Source of the DNA: Setophaga petechia | Lineage: Eukaryota; Chordata; Aves; Passeriformes; Parulidae | Length of the DNA: 64,000 bases | Assembly: GCA_024362935.1 (NCBI GenBank) | Contig: JANCRA010000033.1 | Location: forward strand, 7,955,001 to 8,019,000 | Direction of reading: 5' to 3' | Part shown: piece by piece, positions 1 to 12,504 of the stretch | Layout: each line of letters opens with the position of its first letter | Position numbering within the stretch: the first letter of the stretch is position 1 | Translations under genes and position numbers: made by a program | The notes under the pieces: model-generated | What the model was told of the DNA's origin: nothing | Database searches by the model: none | Seen by the model: the letters and a program-made list of their open reading frames with translations, nothing else

Positions 1-360
1 CCACCGCACCGCCCCCGGAGCGCTGCCTGGAGCGATCCGCACCGCCCCTCTGAACACGCCGCACCGCCCCGCACAGCCCCGCACCGCCCCTCTGAACACC
101 CCGCACCGCCCCGCACAGCGCCGTGGAGCGACCCGCAGCACTCCCCGGGGCGAGCCCGCACCGCCCCCGAGTATCCCGCATCTCTCCGCACCGCCCCGCA
201 CCGTCCTCTGAACGATCCGCTCCACTCCCGGAGCGAGCCCGCAGCGCTCCGCTCCGCCCCGCAGCGCACCGCATTTCCCGGAGCGCTCCGCTCCTTCCCG
301 CATTTCCCGGAGCGCTCCGCTCCGTCCCGCACCGCCCCCGGAGCGCCCCGGTGCGGGGAC
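1..360. repeat. GC/CpG-rich tandem sequence at the window edge
   Basis: Irregular repetition of cccgcaccgcccc and ggagcgctccgct. CpG-dense through about 600, like a CpG island. An open frame at 123-587 (MERPAALPGASPHRP) looks compositional; no gene recognised. The left side is cut by the window edge. Confidence 0.7.
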
Positions 361-600
361 AGAGCTGTCGCAGCTCCTGCCCGCACTCCCTGTGCCACCC
401 CCGCTGCTCCATGCCCGCACCCTCAGCCCATCCCGCACCGCCCGCAGCTGCAGGTGGCCCGGCCGAAGCAAAGTGCCTGTCCCGGAAAGTCCTTCGGGTG
501 CCTGGAACTCGGGCGGGATTCTCCGGAATCCCCTCCCAAGGACGAGGGACGGTAACCCGAGCTGCTGCTCCGTGTCCCGGAGCCTGAGCTGGGTTTTTAC

Positions 601-1013
601 GGGCACTGTGTGGCTGCAGTAAGGACAGCCCTTGCCTGGGATTGATTGCCCTCTGTGGCTCCGAGTTCTGCTTTTCCAAGAACGTGCAAACACTGCCAGG
701 CACTCCGGAGATGCAGAGGAGAGGGGCTCGGTGGCTCCACACGGGTTACCTGCCAGGGCTGTCAACACTATAAATACCATGGCCTGGAAAAGGGACTGCT
801 CAGCTCTGCATAACTGCTTTTAATAGAGCCACAAATACAGCCCAAGGAGGTCAGCCAGACTCCAGGCTTTGACTTTGGGAATTATCCTGAGGTGGAAATC
901 ACAAATGGGACAGCAGAGATGGCAGAGCAGGGACGCAGCACAGAGCACACCAGGGAGAGCAGCCCTGGCTGGGCTGAGCTCAGGGCTCTGGGGAACAGCT
1001 GCCCATATTTATT
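601..1013. other. No gene seen
   Basis: Unique-looking sequence after the CpG-rich block; no motif or repeat recognised. Confidence 0.6.
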
Positions 1014-1066
1014 CAGGCCACAGAATCAAAGAATCATTTGGGTTGGGAAAGGTTATGGAGGGTAAA
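1014..1066 (-). mobile_element. CR1 3'-end remnant
   Basis: cacagaatcaaagaatcatt followed by tgggttgggaaagg is the antisense of the CR1 3' terminus with its ATTCTGTGA-type repeat. Confidence 0.55.
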
Positions 1067-1458
1067 TCCACGTCTGGTGGAAGTGGCCCCTGTCTGGTTT
1101 GGATGTGTGGCTCTGTCACTTTGGGCAGCCAGGAGCGATGTGGGGGCAGCGTGGTGCTCACAGCCCTTGCTTGAGGAGGTGATTGTGCTTTGTGAGGCTT
1201 TGTGAAATATTCATCGATGGAGGGGATTTCAGAGAGCTCTCCAGCTGAAGGACTGATTCACTGGGGACAGAGGAGGCAAGGCTCCACTCCTCACGTTGGG
1301 ATTTTACACTTCCTGCTCCTTTTCATGGAGCTTTTCTTACAGAATGCATAAAATAAAACAGCTCCAGGCAGAAACAGCAGGAGCAAAACACACCAGAAAA
1401 ACCCCATGCACCAAAACACACCAGAAATTAGAGGAATATTCTGAGATAAGTCTGGAAT

Positions 1459-1830
1459 ATGACCTTGAGGCCACCAGGCTGATCAGAGGGATGGAGCATC
1501 TCTCCAATAAGGAAAGGCTGGCAGAGCTGGCATGGACACAAGATTTGGGGTGACCCCAGTGTGGCCTCACAGGGTCTGAAAGAGCTGCAGGAAAGATGGA
1601 GAGAGAGTTTGAACAAGGAATGGAGGGACAGCACACAGGGAATGGCTTCAAACTGCCAGAGGGCAGGGATGGATGGGATTTTGGGCAGGAATATTCTTGC
1701 CCAGAGCTGCTGTGGCTTCCCCCTGGATCCCTGGCAGTGCCCAAGGCCAGGCTGGGCAGCCTGGGACAGTGGCAGGGATGGAACAGGATGAGCTTTAGGA
1801 TCCCTCCAGCCCAAACCATCCCATGAAATC
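1459..1830 (+). mobile_element. CR1 LINE 3' fragment
   Basis: Long 3' part of CR1: atggagcatctctccaataa, gtgaccccagtgtggcc, cagggaatggcttcaaactg, ctggatccctggcagtgccc and ccagcccaaaccatccca. The overlapping open frames are non-coding remnants of this element and its 3' UTR. Confidence 0.8.
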
Positions 1831-4800
1831 CCCACACAGCAGCTGCACATGGCAAAGCCCAGGCTGCAGAATTACTGAAATGCACTTTTGTTCAGTACTA
1901 ATGCTGGAAGCATCAAGTGACTTCTAAAGGCCAGGATTAAAAAATTACAATAATAAACAAGCCCAGAGAGGCTTGGCTGGGTTTCAAAGACATTTGGAGC
2001 AGGGAAGAAATGACAGAGCCACTTTAGATGGTTTTTCAACAAGTTTAGACGTTCCTTTAATCCCTGGCAGGACCTGTAAACACTCTCTGCTGGTTTCATC
2101 AGTCACTGGCGAATTCCTGCAGGTAAACACATTCCTGAGAGCTTGGCTAAGTCAAGGTGGATTTAAGCCCGTGCTTATTCTTTGATGAATGAGGATATTA
2201 GAGGCCACTTACATCTTCCCTTTGAACAGCATAAATCCCTCACACACGCCACGGTTCAAAGAGAAAATGCACTTTAATTCCCATGTGGGCAATGCATTCC
2301 AAGGATGTGCCAGAAAATCTCATTGTTCAGGTTTTCCACTCGGTGCTATCTCCAAAAAAAAAAAAAAAACCCAACTTGTTTCCCACTTTTTAAAATGTAA
2401 GTGTGGTTTGACAGGAATCCTTTCCTTTCCCTGGGCTCTGCTGACCATTAGTCCTCACCACAAGGAAATGCAGCACTAAATTTATCTTCATCCACATTCC
2501 AAGCTGTCCAAAGCCTCTCTAGTAAGCTGTCCCTGAAACTCTTTTCCTTTTAATGCCAGTATTTTTGCTATTATTTCTGGGGAAGATGAGAGCCAAGGGT
2601 CACTTTGAAGCACCAGCCTGTTGTTAATAATTTAAGTGGATTATTGTTATATTTTAATCTCATCAAAACTCTCATTGTGCTGCCCTACAATAAGCTTATT
2701 GCTTTTAGCCCCCTGCAAATACAAATCACAAATTTTAACTCTGTTTTCCCCAAAATGCCATCGTGACATTTGAAAAGGAAGTTACATTTCTCTAATTTAT
2801 GTGCAGCATGAGATCCTTGGCTCTTCCCAAGAAATAATAGCAATAATATTGGCAATAAAAGGAAAATAATTCCAGGATATTATTTCATTACAGCAGAAAT
2901 CTGCCAAACATCTTCACAAATTAAAGGATAACAAACCACTTAATTTCAGGAAGCAATATTTACCATGGAAGTTATTTCCTAGGACTAGTCAAGCATCTCC
3001 TGATTAAAAAAAAAAAAAAAAAAAAAAAAAAGAAAAGGAAAAGTTTCTCATTTGATCACCCTGAAATGATTTTCTGGACATCTATAACACACGTCAATAT
3101 TTTTTTATGAAATGCTCCCCTACCATTTTACCTCCATAAGGTGCAGATTCCAACATTTTTCTGCTTTGGTTTTGATTTTCCAGAGCAGTTTGGAGAGGAT
3201 CACATCACCGTGAGCTGTGCTGCCTTTCCCCAGTGCTCACAGTTACTGGAGTGCAATATTTCAACCACAGGATGTCCATGAAAAGCTTTAGGGCATTCCA
3301 GTGTCTCGTTTTGTTGTGGTGTGAGGTACATTTTTGACATTTCCTCCTGACTTCTGCAGTGGGAATTGTGAATTTGGGCGAGTTCTAGCCATGAGGAGAT
3401 ATAACAGATAATGAGTGAAATAAGAAACTCTAATTCTTTATAAAAATGGATGGGTTCTGTCATGTTACTGCAGACTTAGAAATCCCTTATTCTCCTTCTG
3501 CAAACTGCTGCCTTCAATCATTTAATTCTGGAGAGAAAGACCAAAAAAAGAGGAGTTCATCCCAAATTTATTTCTTTCATAATGCAGAGATTTGATTAAT
3601 TTTGCCTCATGGCTGTGGCTTGTTCTCATCTGGTGCAAACTCTGGATCCTCAGCATAAAGCTGCTCAGAAATTCCTTCCCCACTTACGTGTCATGGTGCT
3701 AATTAATTTTGAGTGAATGAATTCTGCTGCAATGAAGATTTCTCAGGTACTTCTCCCTGCTGTTCATCTCCTCCTCCTGTACATTTTTCTCTGTACATCA
3801 TCCTCAATCTGTTTCTAACACTCAGGCAATGTCCAGCTCTGTCAGGCTGAGGAGTTGTGTTGGGTCACAGAATTTGGGAAACTTCCATAAAATTTGGCAT
3901 AATTTGAGCATTCCCCAGTGGAGTGAGGGCAGGACCTTGGTTAAAACATCTTTATTCACCCTGGGGATTTCTAAATACACCAGGTAGAAAGCTGCATTAG
4001 TGCAATGCACCCAGAATTACTATGCAGATATCAGTCAGTGCCAAAACATGAAAATTCATGAGACTGAACATTTAACTGATAAAAAATCCCATCCTAGCAG
4101 CAGCAAGGCACAGAGCTCGTTGTGCAGCAAGTGCCTGCCAGCAGGAATCACTGATAATCAAGATTTAATGGCAATAAATAATCAATTAACAGGGCTGCCG
4201 TGTCACTGTGCACAGAGCAGGATTCATCCCAAGAATTCTGCAAGGCAAATCCTTCTCCTGCCCCAGTGCAGCTCTTAGCATTTATTGCTACAGGAAATTT
4301 GCACTCAGAATTTTGGTTTTTTTGATCTTTTTATCGCTGTTAAGTGAGTTTTGAAAAAGGAGATGTTCTAACTATAGTCCTTGCAGATGGCACTTGGAAC
4401 ACACCCAGCAGTGCCAGTTTACCAGGCAGTTTGTTATTTTGTGCTGCCTTAGGAGCAGGAGATTTCAGGGCTGGATTTTGCCATTTCCTTGGGGCAGGGT
4501 TAAATTTGCACGAGCATTTGGGCTAAATAAAATAAATAAACCAAAGGAATTAATTGGAGGGCAAAGAGCATTCCCCAGGTAGGAAAAGCCAAAGCTGGGC
4601 CTTGGGAAGGTGGGAAGGGTGGGTTTTGTTTTCCTCCCTTTGCAGGAAACAGGATTTTGCCAGAGTGGGCTTCAATCCTGTGCCAAAAGCACAAAAGCAA
4701 TGTACAAAGGGGGTTCAGGGGTTCTCCATCCCTTGGAAATCCTTTCTCCATCATCCCTGCAGCTCCTCCAGGCCCTGCAAGGCCACACTGAGCTCACCCC

Positions 4801-4912
4801 AGAGCTTCTCCTCTGCAGGTGAACAATGCCAGCCCTGCCCCATCCCTCTGCCCATCCTGGAGCTCCTCTGGGCTCCCCCAGCAGCTCCAGCTCCTCCCAG
4901 TGCTGCCCCAGG
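1831..4912. other. Unique A+T-rich intergenic DNA
   Basis: Largely non-repetitive. A poly(A) run lies at 3006-3031. Sequence near 2560-2960 has low CpG and mixed A+T blocks, as conserved non-coding DNA may, but this cannot be tested here. No exon recognised. Confidence 0.5.
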
Positions 4913-5084
4913 GCTGGGTGCAGGATTCCAGCTGGGCTCTCACCACACGAAATTCTCCTCCACAGTCAATATTTCCCTGCAGGAATTCACTCAGGAGCCA
5001 GTGCTGGGTGCAGGATTCCAGCTGGGCTCTCACCACATGAAGTTCTCCTCCACAGTCAATATTTCCCTGCAGGAATTCACTCAC
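4913..5084. repeat. 90-bp tandem duplication
   Basis: gctgggtgcaggattccagc starts at 4913 and again at 5003; the two copies differ at only a few positions through gcaggaattcactca. Confidence 0.9.
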
Positions 5085-5399
5085 ACAGGAAGGAAAACGT
5101 CCCTGCCAAAGGTGGGGACACCAATAATGACATCCAGGCTGCCAGGGCCACCAGCAGGACTCCTGGTCAGCAGTCCCCTGGATCTGGAGAGGTGTCACCC
5201 ACTCTTCACTTTTCTGGCAGCTTGTTCTCTCTTTTCTGGACATGCTGGAACAGCACACGAGCCACCAGCACAGTGACCCCTGGGTGAAAACAAGGATGGG
5301 TGACATCTCATGGCACACACGGAGCTGTTTGTGGGCCCTGGGGACACTCTGAGTCCCCATGGCACAGCCAGGCTGCTGTGAGGGGATCAAACGGCTCCT

Positions 5400-6130
5400 G
5401 GGTTCATTGGGAGGGTTAATTAATTGGGAGGGTTAATGGGGAGGATTAATTGGGAGGGTTCATTAATTGGGAGGGTTCATTGGTAGGGTTCATTGTGGGG
5501 GTTCATTAATTGGGAGGGTTCATTAATTGGGAGGGTTCATTGGGAGGGTGCATTAATTGGGAGGGTTCATTGGGAGGGTGCATTAATTGGGAGGGTTCAT
5601 TGGGAGGGTTAATTTATTGGGAGGGTTCATTGGAAGGGTTAATTCATTGGGAGGGTTCATTGGGAGGGTTAATTAATTGGTAGGGTTCATTGGGAGGGTT
5701 CATTAATTGGGAGGGTTAATTCATTGGGAGGGTTCATTAATTGGGAGGGTTAATTAATTGGTAGGGTTCATTGGGGGGGTTCATCAATTGGGAGTGTTCA
5801 TTGGGAGGGTTAAATAATTGGAAGGGTTCATTGGGAGGGTTCATTGGGGGGGCTCATTAATTGGGAGGGTTCATTAATTGGGAGGGTTCATTGGGAGGGT
5901 TAATGGGTAGGGTTCATTAATTGGGAGGGTTCATTGGGAGGGTTCATTCATTGGGAGGGTTCATTGGGAGGGTTCATTCATTGGGAGGGTTCATTAATTG
6001 GGGAGGGCTCATTGGGAGGGTTCATTAATTGGGGGGGCTCATTAATTGGGAGGGCTCATTGGGAGGGTTCATTAATTGGGAGGGCTCATTGGGAGGGTTC
6101 ATTAATTGGGAGGGCTCATTGGGAGGGTCA
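5400..6130 (+). repeat. G-rich minisatellite (GGGAGGGTTCATT / AATTAATT)
   Basis: About 730 bp of mixed units of 13-17 bp: gggagggttcatt, gggagggttaatt and ttaattgggaggg. GGGAGGG pairs recur every 13-30 bp on one strand. Confidence 0.95.
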
Positions 6131-7780
6131 GTCTCACCCCGTGGATGCTCCATGGGATGGATCAGGCAGGGTCCAGCTCCCAGCTGTGGCTCAGCTCAGG
6201 GATGCTGGGATGCAGCCATGGCCATCAGCCATGGATGAGGGCTGGTCCCCATGGCACTGGAGCTCTGCTGTCACCCTCCTCCCACCCTGGGACACTTCAT
6301 TTCCCAAACTTGAGCAAATGTTATTCCCTTGAACAAATGTTATTCCCTTGAACAAATGTTGTTATTCCCTCTGATGAGAGCCAGCCCCTTCTGTCAGCCC
6401 TCCTTTGGGCAGCTTTGCTAAAAAGCATTTCTGGGGAATAGTTAATGTTGCCATCACTTTTTTTGCTTTGTTTCAAACTGTTTGCCACTAAACAAAATGT
6501 ATAATTGCAAATCTAATTACACAGATTGTCTTTAGAAATGTGCTTAGCAACTCGGTGTTTAATGAGCAAAACACAAACCTATTATTGCTATTATTCAAGG
6601 TTTTGTGACATTTCTTACTTTAAAAGTGTAAACAATTGGTGATTTGGATGGATAAAGTTCTTTAGTGGCTTTTCTCCTGGAGCTTTTTTTCCTGTATCCA
6701 ACTTAAATTAAGGAATTTGACTCCACTGCATTGTGACAAACCCTTGAAACCACTGACAGGAAAGAATAAAATTTATATCCAGTGGAATCTCTAAGTGCAT
6801 TTTAGACACTTCCAGGTGTTGTTGCCAACTCTCAAAACAGGATTGAAAGGGTGAAAATCTGACTTTTTTAAAGCCCCAGCCCATTTAACATCACCAGTTG
6901 GTTTTAATTCATTTTATAGATTACATTTCAAGGCATTTTAATTTCAGAATAACAACAGGACCCTGAAGAACAGCTTGGTTTGCAGCATCTCTCAGTTACC
7001 AGAATCAGAATATGTGAGGGGGTTTTGATTTAACCCTGCCCATTCCTTAAAGGACATCTCAGCCCAGACCACCTCAGCAATCCCAGAAAACATTTTGCAA
7101 TGGACTCACTTCCATTCTTTGCTTGTACCTTCATTTCTAGAAGAAAGGCAGAAAATTTGTTTTTATATCATTCTATATAACTTTTTTCTCTATAATTCTG
7201 TTGATTTCCTGACTCTTGCTGTGGTTAATGCTGGCAGCTCAGCAGGGTGAAATCCTGATCAGGGCTCAGTCCCTTCCCTCACCTTCAGCAGAAGCACCAC
7301 AATAAACTCCTCTCACATGGGCACTTTTTGCTCTCAAATTCCCAGCCTAATCCAAAAGGAAGATTATCCTTTCACTCAACAAGTGGCAGAGCACAAGATA
7401 AGCAATCGTGGCAGCAGATTAGAAAGACTCCAAAATCCCCTTGTAAAATAAACTATTAAAGGCTTTGATGTGCCCTTATCTGGCAGGGAGAGATTGCCCA
7501 AACATCCCAGAACAGAAACAATTGCACTGCAGGGCTGGGAGGCAAAGCAATAAACTCTGGGTGCACTTTTGGAGCTGAGTCAGTAAAAAAAGGCAGCTCA
7601 GCCTTTAAGAAACACAAAACACACATTAAAAAAAAAAATCAATGTTAAATAAAATATACCTTGCACATATGGGAACTAAATAGCTCCTTGTAGCTTAATG
7701 CAAAGGATTAATATTTTTAGTGATAAATATAAGAAAGGGGGGGAAATATCTCCTAATAGCTCAATAATATAATTTAACAT
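6131..7780. other. Unique A+T-rich intergenic DNA
   Basis: A short triplication of gaacaaatgttattccctt occurs near 6310-6370; otherwise non-repetitive and no exon seen. Positions 6907-6935 recur exactly at 12175-12203. Confidence 0.5.
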
Positions 7781-7783
7781 ATA

Positions 7784-8395
7784 CATACATAAATATATAT
7801 ATAATATAATATATTATATAATACATATATAAATATATATAATATATATTATATATAAATAAATATATTTATATATTAAAAATACATATTTATATATATA
7901 TAAAGTTATATGTTTTATATATATAAAGTTATATAGTATATATAATGTATATTTTTTCAATAAATATATAACTTTATATATAAATATATATATAAATATA
8001 TATTTAATATATATATTAAGTTATATATATATAAAAATACATATATATAATATATATATTAAAAATACATATTTATATATATATAAAGTCATATGTTTTA
8101 TATATATAAAGTTATATAGTATATATAATGTATATTTTTTCAATAAATATATAACTTTATATATAAATATATATATAAATATATATTTTTAATATATATA
8201 TTAAGTTATATATATATAAAAATACATATATTATATATATATATATATTAAAAATACATATTTATATATATAAAGTTATAAGTTTTATATATATAAAGTT
8301 ATATAGTGTATATAATATATATTATTTAAATAAATATATAACTTAATATATAAATATATATATTTATATATTAGGTTATATATATATATATGAAT
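7784..8395. repeat. AT satellite with ~187-bp higher-order period
   Basis: Almost pure A/T (ta)n and (tata aa) sequence. The block aaaaatacatatttatatat then ataaagttatatgtttta recurs near 7877, 8063 and 8250, so the low-complexity DNA was itself duplicated about three times. Confidence 0.85.
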
Positions 8396-10220
8396 AAATT
8401 AATTGATAACAAAATTATAAATGAAATCAGCCTATGTGAACTTTGCAGTATTTTCAAGGATATTTAGGCAAAAATGTTGCTCAAAACTGATGAACCAGAA
8501 GCCACAATCCAGTGTGGTGAAGCCAAAAGGCAGGCCCTGAAAATACAAAAAAGATCAAAAGGTTTATTTTAAAATCTGCTTAATTGAAAGTGAGTGACTG
8601 CAAACAGCCACGCTGGCAGAGCATTTCATCCAGAGAAGGTTTCAGATGGTTAATGGTAATTATAAAATATGTGACAAATTAACTCAAAGCAAGTGAAGAT
8701 ATACATGACAGATAAAAGCAAATATTACAGCTCTGCTGACAGCTCCTCAGTCTTTCAGTGACAGGAATTATAGAATCGGTCAGAAAGTGCTTGAAAAAAG
8801 AAAAAAAGGAAGATAAAAGCAGTCGTTTGGAAGATGAAGCCACTGCAAAGGAACCATCCAGTTTGATGTCCCCAGGCACTGAGGGGCTGATCAATCTTCA
8901 TGGCTTTGGGGAAAATTAAGAATTTTTAAAAACCCAACCCAACAACCCTGTCAAAAAATCGTATTTGTGGTTCACATTCCTCCCTGGAATTCTGCTTCAC
9001 TGCCCCAGTCAGGGCTGGGAAGAGCCCTCAGCATCTCCAGTATTCCAGAGCTGGAGTGACCCCCAAACCCCACTGGTTTCCTCTCTGCAGCCACCCTGAC
9101 AACATCTCATTCATCATCACTGCGTGGTGGAATCTCAGCTCTTCTCCTGACCCTGGCAGGTCCAACCCAGCACAAATTCCAGCAAAACGCTGCTGCCCTT
9201 TGGTGCTGTGCCAAAAGCACTCCTGGTCCAGCACAGCAGCCAGGACAAGGCAAATTTTGGTATTTTATATGGCAGAATTAGGATGGGCTGTCACCAAACA
9301 AGGCACCTCAACCCTCACAGTCACACAGAGCAGCCCTTTAATTTGAGATCTGATGGCCACAGGTGTCACCTGCTCCCACCAGGGGACCTGGAAGCTGTTC
9401 TGAAAGGGAAATCAGTCCTGAGGATTGTTGTGATTCCTTCAGAATAATCAAAAGCATCAGTGACATGGAGGTGGAAGTGGAATTCATTCAAAATTAACAA
9501 TTATTGCTGTGGCATGATGGCACGAGGTTAAAGAGATGTCTCAGTGCAGACAGCTCATGTTTGAAAAAATTCTCATTATGTTTTGCCCTGGAGAAATGAT
9601 TTATGCAATTAGGATGTTTCCTTCAGCTAACCTCTCTCCCTCTATCCAGGTTTTCCAACCATCTTCATTATCCTGGAGCACCCTCAATGCAAAATTTATA
9701 GCAATGATCAAATCTCCAGGAAGCTCATGTTCAGTTTTTTTATTTTTGCCTCAAATTGAGGACTGAAGACAACAAAATAATTTTACTGCTCAGTCTTAAA
9801 AATATTGGAAGGACTAATGTTAAATCAATCCATGGATCCCTCTGGTCCATCACAGAGAGCACTGACAGTGATGTAGGAATGCTGAATTTCTGTGGTGCTG
9901 CAGCTCAGCCACGCTCCTGGGTTCCTTAAGGACCATTCATTTCTGTTTTTCAGGACATTTAGAGAAATTCTTCTCAAGCCAAATGTATTTGTTCTCCTCC
10001 CACTGTTTGATTCTCAGTCCAGTGCGTGTCACACAGTAAATCCCAATGAATGTGAAGTGAATCACAATAATCTGAAACCACAGCGTGCTGCCACCTCCTT
10101 TTGATGGATTTGTCCATGAATATGCACCAGAAACCCAGAATTTGCCTTTTGGGCCCGAGCTGATCCTCCTGTGGCTGTCACACAGCAGCATCCCAGACCA
10201 GGATCTCACTGAGAATGGCT
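8396..10220. other. Intergenic DNA without recognised gene
   Basis: Mostly unique sequence up to the solo LTR. Several open frames on both strands lack any family resemblance. Confidence 0.5.
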
Positions 10221-10227
10221 CCAGCAG

Positions 10228-10555
10228 TGTGGACAGTTTTTTATTGAGACATAACTGATAGGAAAAGAGACGTGAGAAAATCCATCTGAGAAAGCAACAG
10301 CTGCCTAATTCAAGGACATGGTTTCCTTGAGCAAGAAGCTGTTCAAGAAAATCTGTGATAACAGGAGGTAAAAAAGAAGCCACAAACATCCTGAGAAAGG
10401 TGGGACTGACTTTTTATAGCTGACCAATGGTGAGCTCTAGTTTTGCAATATGTATGAGCCTCATTACTGTGATTATAAAAGTGTGCCTGTTAATCAATAA
10501 ATCTGAGACTTGTCGGTCACCAGCAGATGAGCAATGTCTCCCATCTTCCTCGTCA
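10228..10555 (+). mobile_element. Solo LTR, family A copy 1, with 6-bp target duplication
   Basis: 328 bp bounded by TGTGGACAG...CCTCGTCA. The flanking direct repeat cagcag (10222-10227 and 10556-10561) is perfect. Contains a TATA-like ttttatagc and AATAAA (10497-10502) before the 3' part. A 6-bp duplication is typical of class II (ERVK/alpha-like) avian retroviruses. No internal gag/pol/env seen, so it is a solo LTR. Confidence 0.9.
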
Positions 10556-10789
10556 CAGCAGCATCTGCCAGCACCTCCCAGGAACAGGGAGGCTGCAGAA
10601 TGAACAAGTCAGGACCCTGCAAGCAGCCCGAGGCAATGGGAGAACCAAAAATGACTGGAGGAACGCGAGGAGCGGCAGGAGGACTCGTTCTGCTCGTTCA
10701 GATAATGAATTGGCTTCAAAGAATCGAGTGGGGCCATTGTCTTAGAAACCCAGGCCGGGAGAGAAAATCTTCTGGGGAGTTGGCAGGCA

Positions 10790-11325
10790 GGGCCTGGCAC
10801 ATCTGCACACCCAGGCAGACTGGCACATCTGCACACCCAGGCAGGGCCTGGCACATCTGCACACCCAGGCAGGGCCTGGCACATCTGCACACCCAGGCAG
10901 ACTGGCACATCTGCACACCCAGGCAGGGCCTGGCACATCTGCACACCCAGGCAGGGCCTGGAACATCTGCACACCCAGGCAGGGCTGGCACATCTGCACA
11001 CCCAGGCAGGGCCTGGCACATCTGCACACCCAGGCAGGCTGGCACATCTGCACACCCAGGCAGGCTGGCACATCTGCACACCCAGGCAGGGCCTGGCACA
11101 TCTGCACACCCAGGCAGGGCCTGGAACATCTGCACACCCAGGCAGGGCCTGGCACATCTGCACACCCAGGCAGGGCCTGGCACATCTGCACACCCAGGCA
11201 GGCTGGCACATCTGCACACCCAGGCAGGGCCTGGCACATCTGCACACCCAGGCAGGCTGGAACATCTGCACACCCAGGCAGGGCCTGGCACATCTGCACA
11301 CCCAGGCAGGCTGGCACATCCCGCT
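10790..11325. repeat. 25/27-bp minisatellite (GGCACATCTGCACACCCAGGC)
   Basis: About twenty units in two length forms, differing by agggcctggcac versus aggctggcac. Frames are open on both strands (His-Leu-His-Thr-Gln-Ala / Pro-Gly-Cys-Ala-Asp-Val). It starts 235 bp after the LTR at 10228. Confidence 0.95.
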
Positions 11326-11419
11326 TCTCTGGCAACACCTGGCAGGAGCTGTACTGGAATTTAGCAAATGCTGAAATCGACAGAACAAAAGAATTTGGGG
11401 TTTCTGTCCCTATAGCACT

Positions 11420-11515
11420 CATTTCCCAAAAAAACCCCCAAAAAAACCCCAATAAACCTCCCCCCCCCAAACCCCCGCCCCCCAAAAAAAAAAAAAAAAC
11501 AAACCCAGGAAAAAA
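11420..11515. repeat. A/C low-complexity tract
   Basis: Runs of A5-A17 and C4-C8 (aaaaacccccaa type), ending near 11515. Confidence 0.85.
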
Positions 11516-11551
11516 ATAAACCTGGCAGGTCAGCTCAGGACACATCTTGTT

Positions 11552-12020
11552 GGGATGTATTTCTAATAAATGCAAACTAATAAATAATGTATAAGGAATA
11601 AATATACATTCTAATAAATAATGTCTGTTTATTAAATATATTATATATTTATTACATACATTATATTATATATTTATATTTTATTGATATAATTATTTAT
11701 TCTATTATATATTTATATTTTATTATACATTCTTTATAAGTAATGTATATAAATATACATTGCCAATAAATAATGTATTTCTAATAAATGCAAACTAATA
11801 AATAATGTATAATAAATAAATAAATATACATTCTATAAATAATTTATATTTATTTAATATATTATCTTACATATTTATTGAGTATATTATATTATATATT
11901 TATATTTTATTATAATTATTTTTTCTATTATATATTTATATTTTATTATACATTCTTTATAAGTAATGTATGTAAATATACATTACCAATAAATAATGTA
12001 TTTCTAATAAATGCAAGCCC
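11552..12020. repeat. AT-rich tandem duplication, ~221-bp period
   Basis: gtatttctaataaatgcaaa begins units at about 11556, 11777 and (partial) 11998. Each full unit ends with ttctttataagtaatgtat and a short ccaataaataat. Confidence 0.85.
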
Positions 12021-12429
12021 AGAATGCCACTCAGTCAATAAAAGTCACCAGTGACCAAAGGGTTGTGGGTGGGAGAGCATTCCCTGTCATCCTGTTTGAA
12101 AAGATTGGCAGTGCTGTGCATTTGGAGCTGCAGAAGAGAGTTATCAAAATAGGAACTAAAATCAGAAAGTTTTTATTCATTTTATAGATTACATTTCAAG
12201 GCACGGAGCTGTGCATGAGCTGTGCCATGGCAATGCCTGCTGCAATTACAGTTTGTTAAAAATACATCATAGCCTGGGGCTGAGCCATCTGCAGGGATTC
12301 ACTCACCTTTGTGCACAGGCCAGGATGCCTTCGACCTAAAAACCAGAAAAATTGTATCAAAAGCTGGGTGGGCAGCAGGAGCAGGGCAGGGAATGTCCCT
12401 CTGTCCCTCTGTGCTGGGCACTGGGCAGG

Positions 12430-12472
12430 TGACAGTGTCCAGTGTCCAGTGTCCAGTGTCCAGTGTCCAGTT
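12430..12472. repeat. (CCAGTGT)n microsatellite
   Basis: Five to six copies of cagtgtc. Confidence 0.9.
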
Positions 12473-12504
12473 ACAGGAGGGACACTGAGGGGCTGGGGCT
12501 GTCC

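Noticed and set aside
123..587. Arg/Pro/Ser-rich frame in the CpG-rich edge
   Set aside because: Composition-driven; no recognised domain and no splice evidence.
5400..6130. Interstitial telomere repeat
   Set aside because: GGGTTA words occur but the unit is GGGAGGGTTCATT/AATTAATT, not (TTAGGG)n.
9937..10389. 150-codon minus-strand frame, also seen at 45.57 kb
   Set aside because: It is the antisense of the family A LTR, not a gene.
10228..10555. Possible intact provirus around the LTRs
   Set aside because: Each LTR is directly bounded by its target duplication, so no interior remains; no gag, pol or env sequence seen.
10534..11575. Frames of 190-277 codons on both strands
   Set aside because: Product of the 25/27-bp minisatellite; no start context or family similarity.
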